Origin: Paenibacillus typhae
GTDB taxonomy: Bacteria > Bacillota > Bacilli > Paenibacillales > Paenibacillaceae
Assembly: GCF_900099765.1 (NCBI RefSeq)
Contig: NZ_FNDX01000044.1
Location: 1-51,230 of the forward strand
Direction of reading: 5' to 3'
DNA: 51,230 bases
The notes under the pieces were generated by a model, which saw only the letters and a list, made by a program, of their open reading frames with translations, made no database searches and was not told where the DNA came from. Made by a program: the position numbers and the translations under genes. How positions within the stretch are numbered: position 1 is the first letter of the stretch; each line of letters opens with the position of its first letter. Positions 14,827 through 22,715 of this stretch are shown piece by piece.

Positions 14827-14846
14827 GACAAGCCGTGAAGCTCGTC
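14827..14846 (-). promoter_or_regulatory. Stem-loop in the cggR-gap intergenic region
   Basis: In the RNA, GACGAGC pairs with GCUUGUC (7 bp including one G-U) about 37 nt upstream of the gap start codon. In B. subtilis the cggR-gapA mRNA is cut in this interval and a 5' stem-loop stabilises the gapA part; this hairpin is in the right place for the same job. That role is inferred. Confidence 0.4.
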
Positions 14847-14905
14847 AAGACAACAATGTTAAGTATAATGCAAAATAACTGCGAAAGCTCCCCATATCCT
14901 GGAAT

Positions 14906-15958
14906 CTATAGCACATGCTGCAACTCTGTGTCGATTTCTTTGCCGATTTCGACGGCAGCCGCCTCATCAATAACCAGAATATCCTCTTGCCCGAAGCGCA
15001 GCATTGCGTGGATTGCTTTGGCTTTGCGTTTGCCCCCTGCGATACCGATAACGACCTCTGTACGGAGTATATCCTCTAAACGGAGTCCGATCGTACGCAT
15101 GGTATGAACAACCTCGCCGGCTTCATTGAAATAGTAGCCGAACGATTCGGCAACCGCACCTTCAGCCTGAATCTCCGAGACCGTAGTCTCATCCAGCCTG
15201 CGGCGGCGGGTCATTTCCAGTGCATCACCGATCCCATGAACAATGATACGCGATCTGCGGATAATTTGTACAATCTCCCCGATGTTCGAGTCATGCCCCA
15301 GCGACTGGTAGGCTTCCTCGCTGAGCAGATCCGGCACATGCAGCAGACGGTAATTCGCTCCGATCCGCTTGGCCATGGTAGAAGCAATCGTATTGGCCTG
15401 AATCTCCATGCTCTCTCCAAGCCCTCCGCGTGCAGGGACAACCCATGCATTCTTATAGGAGGCGGATAAGGGCAGGGTCAGCTGATCGGCCATCTCAGCC
15501 AGTGTAGAGCCGCCTGTTACAGCAATGGTATCGTCACCGCGCAGCACACCGAGAAAGGCCTTGGCGCCTGCACGTCCCAGCTCACGCTTGGTGAACGGAG
15601 ATGATTCACAATCCCCAGGCACGATAATAACTTTGCTAAGATCATACGTTGAGCGGATCTTCTCTTCCAGATCATCCAAGCCGAACAGGCTCTTGGCGAT
15701 CGGCTCCAGCAGGTCAAGCGTTCTGCGACCGGCATCGCTAATGCGCATGCCGACATTCTCGATCTCAATGAGCCCTTGCGATTTCAGAAGATCCGTCTCG
15801 GCACGCAGCACCCGCTCGGTCATATCCAGCGACGCGGCCAGTGTTCTGCGCCCAATAATATCGGACAGCATGATCTGATGTAGAATCGTGTAACGCCTCT
15901 TAAGGGTTTCCATGAGATCCGGCAGAAGCTGCTTTTGGATTTCCAATAAATTGCGCAT
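14906..15958 (-). CDS. cggR: Central glycolytic genes regulator CggR
   Basis: A SorC/DeoR-family repressor of the glycolytic operon, released by fructose-1,6-bisphosphate. The 350-residue protein has an N-terminal winged helix (about 18-72, RYTILHQIMLSDIIGRRTLA, with the recognition part near TERVLRAETDLL) and a sugar-phosphate domain with the VTGGSTLAEMAD phosphate loop, VVPARGGLGE and GIAGGKRKAKAI. It is the first gene of cggR-gap-pgk-tpiA-gpmI-eno, and a GGGAC-repeat operator lies immediately upstream, so autoregulation is expected. Confidence 0.96.
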   Translation of the reverse strand: MRNLLEIQKQLLPDLMETLKRRYTILHQIMLSDIIGRRTLAASLDMTERVLRAETDLLKSQGLIEIENVGMRISDAGRRTLDLLEPIAKSLFGLDDLEEKIRSTYDLSKVIIVPGDCESSPFTKRELGRAGAKAFLGVLRGDDTIAVTGGSTLAEMADQLTLPLSASYKNAWVVPARGGLGESMEIQANTIASTMAKRIGANYRLLHVPDLLSEEAYQSLGHDSNIGEIVQIIRRSRIIVHGIGDALEMTRRRRLDETTVSEIQAEGAVAESFGYYFNEAGEVVHTMRTIGLRLEDILRTEVVIGIAGGKRKAKAIHAMLRFGQEDILVIDEAAAVEIGKEIDTELQHVL

Positions 15959-16000
15959 GCTTTCACTCCTGCAACTTCGTCTTTCTCTATTCCCTTGTTC

Positions 16001-16040
16001 GTGGTCTCAAAATGTCCCGGGTTAACTTTTTAAGTCCCAC
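16001..16040 (-). promoter_or_regulatory. CggR operator
   Basis: On the minus strand TGGGAC and CGGGAC repeat 20 bp apart; the second is followed six bases later by AGAC. This matches the known B. subtilis layout CGGGAC-N6-TGTC-N3-CGGGAC-N6-TGTC except that the spacing is one base longer and the first TGTC half is degenerate (AGTT). It starts five bases after the -10 box, ideal for blocking transcription. Confidence 0.7.
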
Positions 16041-16044
16041 TCAT

Positions 16045-16073
16045 ATTCTAACCAAATATTACGCGGAGTGCAA
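16045..16073 (-). promoter_or_regulatory. Sigma-A promoter of the cggR-glycolysis operon
   Basis: TTGCAC and TAGAAT on the minus strand are separated by exactly 17 bp. The start of transcription would fall inside the CggR operator. Confidence 0.75.
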
Positions 16074-16251
16074 GTCATCCGAGAGTATAATTCTCAACCG
16101 CTTTTCATCTTATACATCTATCACAGGGTGTAAGAGTCTTGAATCCCCCTGGGCACAGCCGAAACAGCCAGTGTTCCCTCTGGTGAACGAGCAGAAAACG
16201 GGAATTTTTAAAAGTACACAAAGTTATTTTAAAGGACCCTTTTAATGTTTA

Positions 16252-16280
16252 TTGCAATTTCTGATTTCATGTATTATAAT
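16252..16280 (+). promoter_or_regulatory. Sigma-A promoter of tRNA-Arg
   Basis: TTGCAA, 17-bp spacer, TATAAT; transcription would start a few bases before the tRNA 5' end at 16291. Confidence 0.8.
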
Positions 16281-16290
16281 AAATTCTGTT

Positions 16291-16365
16291 GCGCCCGTGG
16301 TCCAATGGATATGACGTAGGCCTCCGAAGCCTGAGATCCAAGTTCGATTCTTGGCGGGCGCGCCA
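16291..16365 (+). tRNA. tRNA-Arg (anticodon CCG)
   Basis: Acceptor GCGCCCG pairs with CGGGCGC; the anticodon loop CTCCGAA at 16322-16328 gives CCG, reading CGG arginine codons. The T-arm CCAAG-TTCGATT-CTTGG is perfect. Discriminator G at 16362 is followed by an encoded CCA. A terminator follows. Confidence 0.95.
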
Positions 16366-16412
16366 TTATTTTCATGTTTGTACATAATTTAGCAGTAGTC
16401 CTACTGTTAATT

Positions 16413-16446
16413 AACCAAAGAGCCGCTTGTCGGCTCTTTTTTTTAA
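16413..16446 (+). terminator. Terminator after tRNA-Arg
   Basis: AAAGAGCCG and CGGCTCTTT pair around a short CTTGT loop, followed by a run of T. Confidence 0.85.
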
Positions 16447-16453
16447 AACTAAG

Positions 16454-16493
16454 TTTGACTTTCTTTGACTTTTTGTTTGATTTTGTTTATCAT
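16454..16493 (+). promoter_or_regulatory. clpP promoter overlapped by a CtsR-type operator
   Basis: TTTGACT-TTC-TTTGACT (16454-16470) is the heptad direct repeat with 3-bp spacing recognised by CtsR in Firmicutes. The second repeat includes the -35 box TTGACT (16465-16470), 17 bp before TATCAT (16488-16493). Binding would block the polymerase, giving heat and protein-stress induction of clpP. Confidence 0.75.
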
Positions 16494-16559
16494 GTGGTTA
16501 ATACGGTAACAGTAAAAAATGAACACATTCCGAAGAACCCATTCAAGGAGGTTTTACAC

Positions 16560-17156
16560 GTGAGTTATATTCCAATGGTAGTAGAACAGAGCAACCGCGG
16601 CGAACGCGCTTATGACATCTATTCCCGCCTGCTGAAGGACCGCATTATTTTCCTTGGAACGGATGTTAATGACGTGGTAGCCAATTCCATCATCGCACAA
16701 ATGCTGTTCCTGGCTGCCGAAGACCCGGATAAGGACATTCACCTGTATATCAACAGCCCGGGCGGTTCGATCACAGCCGGCATGGCTATCTTTGATACAA
16801 TGCAATACATCAAACCGGATGTATCCACAATCTGCGTAGGTATGGCTGCTTCCATGGGAGCCTTCCTGCTGAACGCCGGTGCCAAGGGCAAGCGCTTTGC
16901 GCTGCCGAACAGCGAAATCATGATTCACCAGCCGCTGGGCGGGGCTCAGGGCCAGGCAACGGATATCGAAATCCGCGCCCGCCGCATCCTGAAGCTGCGC
17001 GACAAGCTGAACCGCATCCTCTCCGAGCGTACCGGCCAGCCGCTGGAACGTATTGAGAAGGATACAGACCGCGATTACTTCATGAGTGCTGCTGATGCAG
17101 CCGAGTACGGTATCGTCGATAAAGTTATCGAGAAGACACTGCCAGCCGGCGTGTAA
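16560..17156 (+). CDS. clpP: ATP-dependent Clp protease proteolytic subunit
   Basis: A serine peptidase that forms a 14-subunit chamber and is fed by ClpX, ClpC or ClpE; it also degrades tmRNA-tagged proteins, linking it to ssrA/smpB here. The 198-residue product shows the full triad: S98 in GMAASMGAFLL, H123 in MIHQPLGG and D172 in DTDRDYFM. GTG at 16560 is chosen because AAGGAGGT lies 8 nt upstream and the N-terminal SYIPMVVEQ matches the family; the longer frame runs back through the promoter. The likely CtsR operator controls it. Confidence 0.98.
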   Translation: MSYIPMVVEQSNRGERAYDIYSRLLKDRIIFLGTDVNDVVANSIIAQMLFLAAEDPDKDIHLYINSPGGSITAGMAIFDTMQYIKPDVSTICVGMAASMGAFLLNAGAKGKRFALPNSEIMIHQPLGGAQGQATDIEIRARRILKLRDKLNRILSERTGQPLERIEKDTDRDYFMSAADAAEYGIVDKVIEKTLPAGV

Positions 17157-17170
17157 GCTGAATAACAGCA

Positions 17171-17213
17171 TAAAAGGCTGCCGAGACCCTTAAGGGTCCC
17201 GGCAGCCTTTTTT
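17171..17213 (+). terminator. clpP terminator
   Basis: AAAGGCTGCCG-A-GACCC pairs with GGGTC-C-CGGCAGCCTTT, a long near-perfect stem followed by seven T. Confidence 0.9.
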
Positions 17214-17268
17214 TACATACTTCTATATATTTACATACTTATATATTCAGTTCCAAACCCGTATAAAC

Positions 17269-17907
17269 TTAACCCAGCCGCCCATACCCCAAGCCGTCCA
17301 GCTTATTCGCAATGACCCGGTAGCCCCTGCTGTTAGGATGGATATGGTCAAGAAACAATAAGCCGCGCTCATTGCCGGCGAACTCATTGTAAATAGAGGC
17401 AAATCCGCAGACCCGGCTGCTGTAGCCGGCAGTATACCGGTTGAACTGCCGGACCCATTCCGTAGCTTCATCTATCTGCGGATAGGGATTGTACAATCCG
17501 ACAATCCGGATGATGTACGGCTTATTCATGCCGGCCTTGAGCTGTGACAGCGTACCCATGATATCACTGATATTCCGTTTGCAGCCGCGCAGAGCCTGCT
17601 GCAGCAGCGGTGACAGATCACCGGGATGGCTGCCGGCAGCCTTGGCAGCTTTGATCAGGTCATTGCCGCCAATGGAGATTGTGATCATGTCAGCCTCCTG
17701 TACGGCCAGACGGAAGTTATAATTGCCCTTCAGCCGCTGCTCCAGACCGTCTGTAGTCAGTCCGTTTACACCAAGGTTCGTCAGCCGGACTGGCGTTCTC
17801 AGGCGGGCCTCCGCCATTCTCCGGTAGACCGGCACGAACCCGTTTCCGGGCAGTGCTCCGAAGCCTGTGGTCAGGGAGTCCCCGATCGCCGTATACTGAT
17901 AGCTCAT
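17269..17907 (-). CDS. SGNH/GDSL-type esterase or lipase
   Basis: The 212-residue protein is a compact SGNH hydrolase. Block I is AIGDSLTTGFGA with the nucleophile S11, block II holds NLGVNGLTT, block III has IGGNDL and block V has DHIHPNSRGYRVIA with the catalytic Asp and His. There is no signal peptide in the chosen form, so it is probably cytosolic; the likely substrates are short acyl or acetyl esters. The ATG at 17907 is chosen because the fold starts there (SYQYTAIGDS); the frame extends further but without support. It stands alone, convergent with clpP. Confidence 0.85.
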   Translation of the reverse strand: MSYQYTAIGDSLTTGFGALPGNGFVPVYRRMAEARLRTPVRLTNLGVNGLTTDGLEQRLKGNYNFRLAVQEADMITISIGGNDLIKAAKAAGSHPGDLSPLLQQALRGCKRNISDIMGTLSQLKAGMNKPYIIRIVGLYNPYPQIDEATEWVRQFNRYTAGYSSRVCGFASIYNEFAGNERGLLFLDHIHPNSRGYRVIANKLDGLGYGRLG

Positions 17908-18089
17908 CCTTTTCTTCCCCCTTCCTGTTAAGCGGTACTTTCTACAGCATATGAACAGGAGAGGCGCCCCGTAACGGCATGACATCCTTATATGTATGTG
18001 CGGAGGATTCAGGCGGCAAAAAGCCCTCCAGCGCCCTAAAGGGGCAGCAGAAGGGCTCTTTACAATGCACGGAGGTGCAGACTGGGCCT

Positions 18090-19190
18090 TTATTTAAAAG
18101 CTGCGAATGGACTGCTTCCATCGGGCAGCAATTCCTTAAAGGTAAAGTCAAACTGCGGGAACCCCGAAGCATATGCGGTGTATTCGTACAGCTGGAAGAA
18201 CACGACAAGCTTGCCTTCTTTTAAATAAAAATATTTCTCTGTGTTTAGTCCGGTAAATCCGCCGAGGTAACCGCCCTCAGCCTTAATCCGCTTAGAAAGC
18301 TTGGTGTTGAGCTCTTTTTTATAATTCGGATTGGCCTTCAGCAGATCACCGATCAGCAGGCGTTTACCGTCCTTCAGCGAGAATGTGAAGGCATTGCGGA
18401 GGGTCATTCCGTGCGCACCACCGGTATAGCCGTACTGTTCAGTTACCAGGCTGAGCACCCCGTCCTTATTGTACGTAACTACATATCCGCCCTGGAACTC
18501 ATATGGCCGGTCATCCTGTGCCCTGTTGGCAATTTGTTTCTCGGCATCTGCCGCATAATTAAGGACAAGCTGCTTGATCGTATCATTGATCGACTTCTGT
18601 GCTGCAGCATTAGCCAGCCCGCTCACCTGCGGGTAATCCAGCTTGATCGGAGCAACCTCAGACTCCTTTACAAAGCTTTCGGTAGTGATCGTAATAGGAT
18701 TTTGCTTCTGCTTCATGACGTTCAGACGGCCGGTAGCCGCGCTCCAGTCCCCCTGATAGCCCAGATAATCCGTCATCAGGTCATACGGTATATACAGCCG
18801 GTTATTTATATTTTTCGCTTCATAGTCGCCCAGAAAATAATTATTTACAGAAATAGCTATGCTGTAATCCGAAACCATCAGCTTGGTCAGCGTGTTGCCT
18901 TTGCCGATGGAATAGGTCTTATCGGTTTTATCATAGGTCACGGGCATACCCAGTGTATCCCGCAGGAAGCTGACAGGTACCCAGACCTTGCCCCCGCTGA
19001 GAATGCCGGTCTGCTGCGTAATGCTGCCGTTCCATTTCAGTACTACTGTTGACTGGGCCGCCTTAGCCTGTGCTGCAGCCGGTGCTGCTTGGGCGGCTCC
19101 CGCTGACAGCACTCCACCTCCGAGCAGCAGGCTTGCCGCCATGATTCCCGTTCCCCATTTGCGCGCTTGTTCCTTAAGTATAATATTCAT
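18090..19190 (-). CDS. Secreted protein with copper-amine-oxidase-like N domain and DUF4163/DUF3298 region
   Basis: The 366-residue protein starts with a signal peptide (basic MNIILKEQARKWG, hydrophobic core IMAASLLLGGGVLSAG, cleavage near AQAA). Residues about 50-160 hold the small repeat found in Paenibacillus 'copper amine oxidase N-terminal domain' proteins (WVPVSFLRDTLG, LYIPYDLMTDYLGY), likely a wall or surface module rather than an enzyme. The rest resembles the DUF4163 plus DUF3298 pair of RsiV/PdaC-type proteins (TITTESFVKES, YGYTGGAHGMTLRNAFTF, LLPDGSSPF). RsiV binds lysozyme, but no such role is shown here. A TATAAT box lies near 19277 on the minus strand with a poor -35. Confidence 0.7.
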   Translation of the reverse strand: MNIILKEQARKWGTGIMAASLLLGGGVLSAGAAQAAPAAAQAKAAQSTVVLKWNGSITQQTGILSGGKVWVPVSFLRDTLGMPVTYDKTDKTYSIGKGNTLTKLMVSDYSIAISVNNYFLGDYEAKNINNRLYIPYDLMTDYLGYQGDWSAATGRLNVMKQKQNPITITTESFVKESEVAPIKLDYPQVSGLANAAAQKSINDTIKQLVLNYAADAEKQIANRAQDDRPYEFQGGYVVTYNKDGVLSLVTEQYGYTGGAHGMTLRNAFTFSLKDGKRLLIGDLLKANPNYKKELNTKLSKRIKAEGGYLGGFTGLNTEKYFYLKEGKLVVFFQLYEYTAYASGFPQFDFTFKELLPDGSSPFAAFK

Positions 19191-19413
19191 TCCGATTTCT
19201 CCTTCCGCAGGTACGATGATTGACTTGATGTTCCCCCTAAGACCCGGAAAGCCTGGCCCCCTGGTCCACTCCTCTTATTATAGAGAGTAGGGCTGCCGTG
19301 ATTGTTACAAATTCCCTTACAGTTTCTTAAGCATTTACAGCATATTTAAAGGGTCTTGTTACTTTTCCTTAAACAAAATGAGAGAATTTCTACCCCAAAG
19401 TGTCTAATTAGCT

Positions 19414-19460
19414 AAAAAAAGACCCCGCTGTGCCGTTGAAGGCTGAAGCAGGGTCCCGTT
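19414..19460 (-). terminator. Terminator after the SIMPL-domain gene
   Basis: Minus-strand GGGACCCTGCTTCAG can pair with the AGCGGGGTC segment, followed by seven T. Confidence 0.75.
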
Positions 19461-19470
19461 ATTCCGTTTC

Positions 19471-20238
19471 CTATTTCAATTCATATACTACGCTGAGCTG
19501 GGTAGTAACCTTTACCTGGCCCGGTTCAACCGAAGTGCCTCCGGCAGTATCTGCAGCAGCCTTGCTCATTGCCGCATTTTCCATGTAGTACACAGGGTTA
19601 TTGCCTACATCGTTCTGGGTTACGGTAACAACCTGGCCCAGACTGCGTTTAGCCGCTTTGGCGATAGCTGCAGCTTTTACATCCGCATTCGCCATAGCCT
19701 TTTCGATAACCTGTGCTTCAAAAGCGGAAGGATCTTCAATTGCAAATTGTGCGCTGCCAATGTTGTTCGCGCCTGCAGCCGAAGCAGCATCGAGCAGTGC
19801 TCCTACCTTGGTCAGGTCACGGTAAGCCACCTGCAGTGTGTGCTGTGCGATGTAACCTTTTACCTGCTGTCCGTCCTTTTCGCTGTAGGTGTAGTTAGGC
19901 TGAACGCTGAACTGGGTGCTCTGGATGTCCTTGTCGGCGATTCCCCAAGTGGTCTTGAGCTGTTCTGTCACTTTGGCAATTTTGGCTGCATTGGCCTTCT
20001 GCGCTTCCTGCGCCGTTGCCGCAGATGAATTCGCTCCAATCGACAGATAGACGATATCCGGCTTGATCGACAACTCGCCCTTACCTGTTACGCTGACAAT
20101 ATTGCGGGTAATTTCCTCTGCGGCGTAAGCCTTTTCAGGTCCTTTGAACACACTGCTCAGCCCCATTCCTCCAACAATTAAGCTTCCTGCCAGCAGTACC
20201 GCTCCAAGTGATTTGCCCCATTTCTTCATGCTTAACAT
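19471..20238 (-). CDS. Secreted SIMPL-domain (DUF541) protein
   Basis: The 255-residue protein has a signal peptide (MKKWGKSLGAVLLAGSLIVGG, cleavage after AYAAE-like sequence) and then one SIMPL domain (about 45-250), the fold of the Brucella BP26/OMP28 periplasmic protein. Family blocks seen are VTGKGELSIKPDIVYLSIG, LKTTWGIADKDIQSTQFSVQP and GYIAQHTLQVAYRDLTKVG. Members assemble into channel-like oligomers and are linked to oxidative and cell-envelope stress, but the exact role is unknown. An ATG three codons inside (MKKWGK) is the more natural start. It is monocistronic, with its own terminator. Confidence 0.85.
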   Translation of the reverse strand: MLSMKKWGKSLGAVLLAGSLIVGGMGLSSVFKGPEKAYAAEEITRNIVSVTGKGELSIKPDIVYLSIGANSSAATAQEAQKANAAKIAKVTEQLKTTWGIADKDIQSTQFSVQPNYTYSEKDGQQVKGYIAQHTLQVAYRDLTKVGALLDAASAAGANNIGSAQFAIEDPSAFEAQVIEKAMANADVKAAAIAKAAKRSLGQVVTVTQNDVGNNPVYYMENAAMSKAAADTAGGTSVEPGQVKVTTQLSVVYELK

Positions 20239-20340
20239 CCCCTTTCAGATCCTTTATTTGTTTGGTATCCTCTAGACGGGCCTCTTTGGTAAAAGTTGCA
20301 TTCAGGTGCGCATTTCAAAAACATTTTTTCGTTAAAGTAA

Positions 20341-20367
20341 AAAAAGCCCCGTTAGGGGCTTTTTGTA
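20341..20367 (-). terminator. Terminator after the HPr-family gene
   Basis: AAAAAGCCCC-GTTA-GGGGCTTTTT is a perfect hairpin usable on both strands. Confidence 0.85.
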
Positions 20368-20392
20368 ACTACATCGTAAGCAAGGCGGAAAC

Positions 20393-20662
20393 CTATTGGT
20401 TCTCCAGCTCTTCCTTGCTGACAAGACTTGTCAAAGCGGTTACAGCCTGATCCGCATCGGCGCCATCCGCGCTGATATAAATCTCCGTGCCGGAACTGAT
20501 CGCCAGGCTCATAATGCCCATGATGCTTTTGGCGTTAACTTTTTTATCGTCTTTTTCCACGAAAATCTCCGACGAAAACTTGTTGGCTTCTTGCACGAAC
20601 AATGCTGCCGGCCGAGCGTGGAGCCCCGTCTTCAACCGTACAACTACCGGGTGCTTTGTCAT
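20393..20662 (-). CDS. HPr-family phosphocarrier protein at the crh position
   Basis: The 89-residue protein has both HPr phosphorylation sites: GLHARPA with H15 (phosphorylated by enzyme I) and AKSIMGIMSL with S46 (phosphorylated by HPr kinase HprK, also encoded in this window). Its place directly after rapZ-yvcK-whiA is that of B. subtilis crh, whose product has Gln at position 15 and cannot work in sugar transport. Because H15 is kept, this protein could serve as true HPr, as Crh, or as both. ATG 20662 follows an AGGGGG site; the longer frame lacks support. I leave the symbol open between ptsH and crh. Confidence 0.9.
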   Translation of the reverse strand: MTKHPVVVRLKTGLHARPAALFVQEANKFSSEIFVEKDDKKVNAKSIMGIMSLAISSGTEIYISADGADADQAVTALTSLVSKEELENQ

Positions 20663-20759
20663 GAAACGCTTACCCCCTATTTGAGATCTGCCCAAAAATT
20701 TCACATTAATTTTATAATATTATATCATTATAACCGCATCCACACTAGAAAAAAAATAA

Positions 20760-21689
20760 TTAGCCGCCGCGGACTTTCTCTGCCAGCTCGTCAATTTTGC
20801 GTAAACGGTGGTTTACTCCCGATTTACTGACATTCCCCTTCAGCATCTCACCGACTTCCTTCAGGTTGATGTCCGGGTGTGCCAGCCTGATTTCTGCGAC
20901 CTCGCGCAGCTTATCCGGAAGGCTCTCCAGCCCCACCTCACGCTGCAGCAGCTTGATGTTCTCAATCTGCCGAACAGCCGCACTGATCGTTTTGTTCAGG
21001 TTGGCCGTTTCGCAGTTGACGATGCGGTTTACGGAGTTGCGCATGTCGCGCATAATCCGCACATCCTCAAATTTGAACAGCGCCTGGTGCGCACCGATCA
21101 GGTTCAGGAACTCGATGATCTTCTCGCCTTCCTTAATGTATAGGATAAAGCCTTTTTTGCGCTCTATGCAGCGGGCGTTCAGGTGAAATTCACCAGCCAG
21201 ATCCACCAGCGCTTTGCAGTGCTCTTCATACATGGAAGCGATTTCCAAATGATAGGACGAGCCCTCGGGATTGTTTACCGACCCGCCGGCCATGAAGGCT
21301 CCGCGGAGATACGCCCGTTTACAGCAGTTTTTTCTGACGATTTCCTCGTCAATTCCGTCATTGAAGATGAAGCCCTCGGATACAATCCGCAGGTCCTTCA
21401 GGATCTCCTGCACCCGGCTAGGGATTCGGACAATATAGACGTTATTTTTCTTCAAACGCATTTTTTTACGCACGAGCAGCTCGATATGGACCTGGTAATA
21501 TTTCTTAAGCAAAGAATATACCCGCCTTGCAATCGCGGCGTTCTCCGTCGAGATGTCCAGAACCACCTTTTTGCTTGAAAGCTGCACGGACCCGTTCATC
21601 CGGATCAGCGCCGACATCTCCGCCTTCTCGCAGCAGGGCGGGCTCTCCACCATCGTCAGCTCTTTTTTGGTAAGTGCCGCAAAAGACAA
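20760..21689 (-). CDS. whiA: WhiA-family DNA-binding protein
   Basis: A protein with a degenerate LAGLIDADG homing-endonuclease fold and a C-terminal helix-turn-helix. In Firmicutes it affects cell division and chromosome segregation; in actinomycetes it controls sporulation. The 309-residue product shows the N-terminal SFAALTKKELTMVES, CCKRAYLRGAFMAGGSVNNPE of the second LAGLIDADG unit, and the HTH region DINLKEVGEMLKGNVSKSGVNHRLRK. TTG at 21689 is chosen because AGAGGTGA ends 5 nt before it and the family begins MSFA; an ATG-start frame is longer by about 30 residues. It lies 34 bp after yvcK. Confidence 0.93.
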   Translation of the reverse strand: MSFAALTKKELTMVESPPCCEKAEMSALIRMNGSVQLSSKKVVLDISTENAAIARRVYSLLKKYYQVHIELLVRKKMRLKKNNVYIVRIPSRVQEILKDLRIVSEGFIFNDGIDEEIVRKNCCKRAYLRGAFMAGGSVNNPEGSSYHLEIASMYEEHCKALVDLAGEFHLNARCIERKKGFILYIKEGEKIIEFLNLIGAHQALFKFEDVRIMRDMRNSVNRIVNCETANLNKTISAAVRQIENIKLLQREVGLESLPDKLREVAEIRLAHPDINLKEVGEMLKGNVSKSGVNHRLRKIDELAEKVRGG

Positions 21690-21723
21690 GGGGCTCACCT
21701 CTTTCATGTTCATTGAAGCTTGT

Positions 21724-22698
21724 TTATCTGGAAATCCAATCCTTGACCAGCTGGTAAATATGGTGGCTGAGCTTATCCGTATCATGCCTCAAATAGGTCT
21801 TGAACAATACCAGCTTATCAGCAATTACCTTATACCCGTTGCCATCAAGCACATCCCGGTCAAGCAGCACGGGGCGTGCGCCCTTCTCGGCATATTTAAC
21901 CTGTACCTGCTCCGGGATCTCCCCGTCGTTGACTATCACATAATCGAACAAATGCAGCCCGATGTGATCATATACGGCCTGGAGATGATCGCTGACGGTA
22001 TAGTTGTCCGTTTCGCCCGGCTGGGTCATTACATTGCAGACGAAGATTTTGATCGCATCGGATTCTACAACAGCCTCTGCCAGCTTGGGCACCAGCAGGT
22101 TGGGCAGGATGCTGGTGTACAGGCTGCCCGGACCGCATAGAATGGCGTCGGCACCACGGATCGCCTCCAGCGCCTCCGGCAGCGGTTCCACATCTGCGGG
22201 CTCCAAAAACACCTGTTTGATCCGGCCGCCGGCCTCGGGTATTTTGGACTCACCTGTAACAATTGTACCATCGGCCATCTCGGCATGCAGCACCACCGCT
22301 TCACCGGCGGCGGGCAATACACGCCCGCGGACAGCGAACAGCCGGCTCAGCTCCCGCACCGCGGTCACAAAATCACCCGAGATATCGGTAAGCGCCGCGA
22401 GAATAAGATTGCCGAGACTATGCCCGGCAAGTCCTTCCCCACTGCTGAAGCGGTATCTCATAATCTGCGCCATAAGCGGCTCTACATCCGCCATGGCTGT
22501 CAGCACATTGCGGATATCGCCGGGAGGCGGCATCTGCAGCTCACTGCGCAGAATACCGGAGCTGCCTCCGTCATCTGCCACAGTTACAATTGCTGTAATA
22601 TCAAGCGGCTTCTCTTTCAAACCGCGAAGCATAACAGAAAGTCCTGTGCCGCCGCCCATTACGACGATCTTCGGACGTTTCTCTTGTTCTTCGGACAC
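21724..22698 (-). CDS. yvcK: YvcK/gluconeogenesis factor (CofD-like)
   Basis: A UDP-sugar-binding protein of the CofD fold; in B. subtilis it is needed for growth on gluconeogenic substrates and for PBP1 placement and cell shape. The 324-residue protein has KIVVMGGGTGLSVMLRGLK, VTVADDGGSSG, PPPGDIRNVL, AGHSLGNLIL and the ILCGPGSLYTSILPNLLV block. Length and motifs are typical. It is between rapZ (17-bp gap) and whiA in the conserved rapZ-yvcK-whiA cluster. Confidence 0.95.
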   Translation of the reverse strand: MSEEQEKRPKIVVMGGGTGLSVMLRGLKEKPLDITAIVTVADDGGSSGILRSELQMPPPGDIRNVLTAMADVEPLMAQIMRYRFSSGEGLAGHSLGNLILAALTDISGDFVTAVRELSRLFAVRGRVLPAAGEAVVLHAEMADGTIVTGESKIPEAGGRIKQVFLEPADVEPLPEALEAIRGADAILCGPGSLYTSILPNLLVPKLAEAVVESDAIKIFVCNVMTQPGETDNYTVSDHLQAVYDHIGLHLFDYVIVNDGEIPEQVQVKYAEKGARPVLLDRDVLDGNGYKVIADKLVLFKTYLRHDTDKLSHHIYQLVKDWISR

Positions 22699-22715
22699 TT
22701 AGACCCCTTCTCTCG

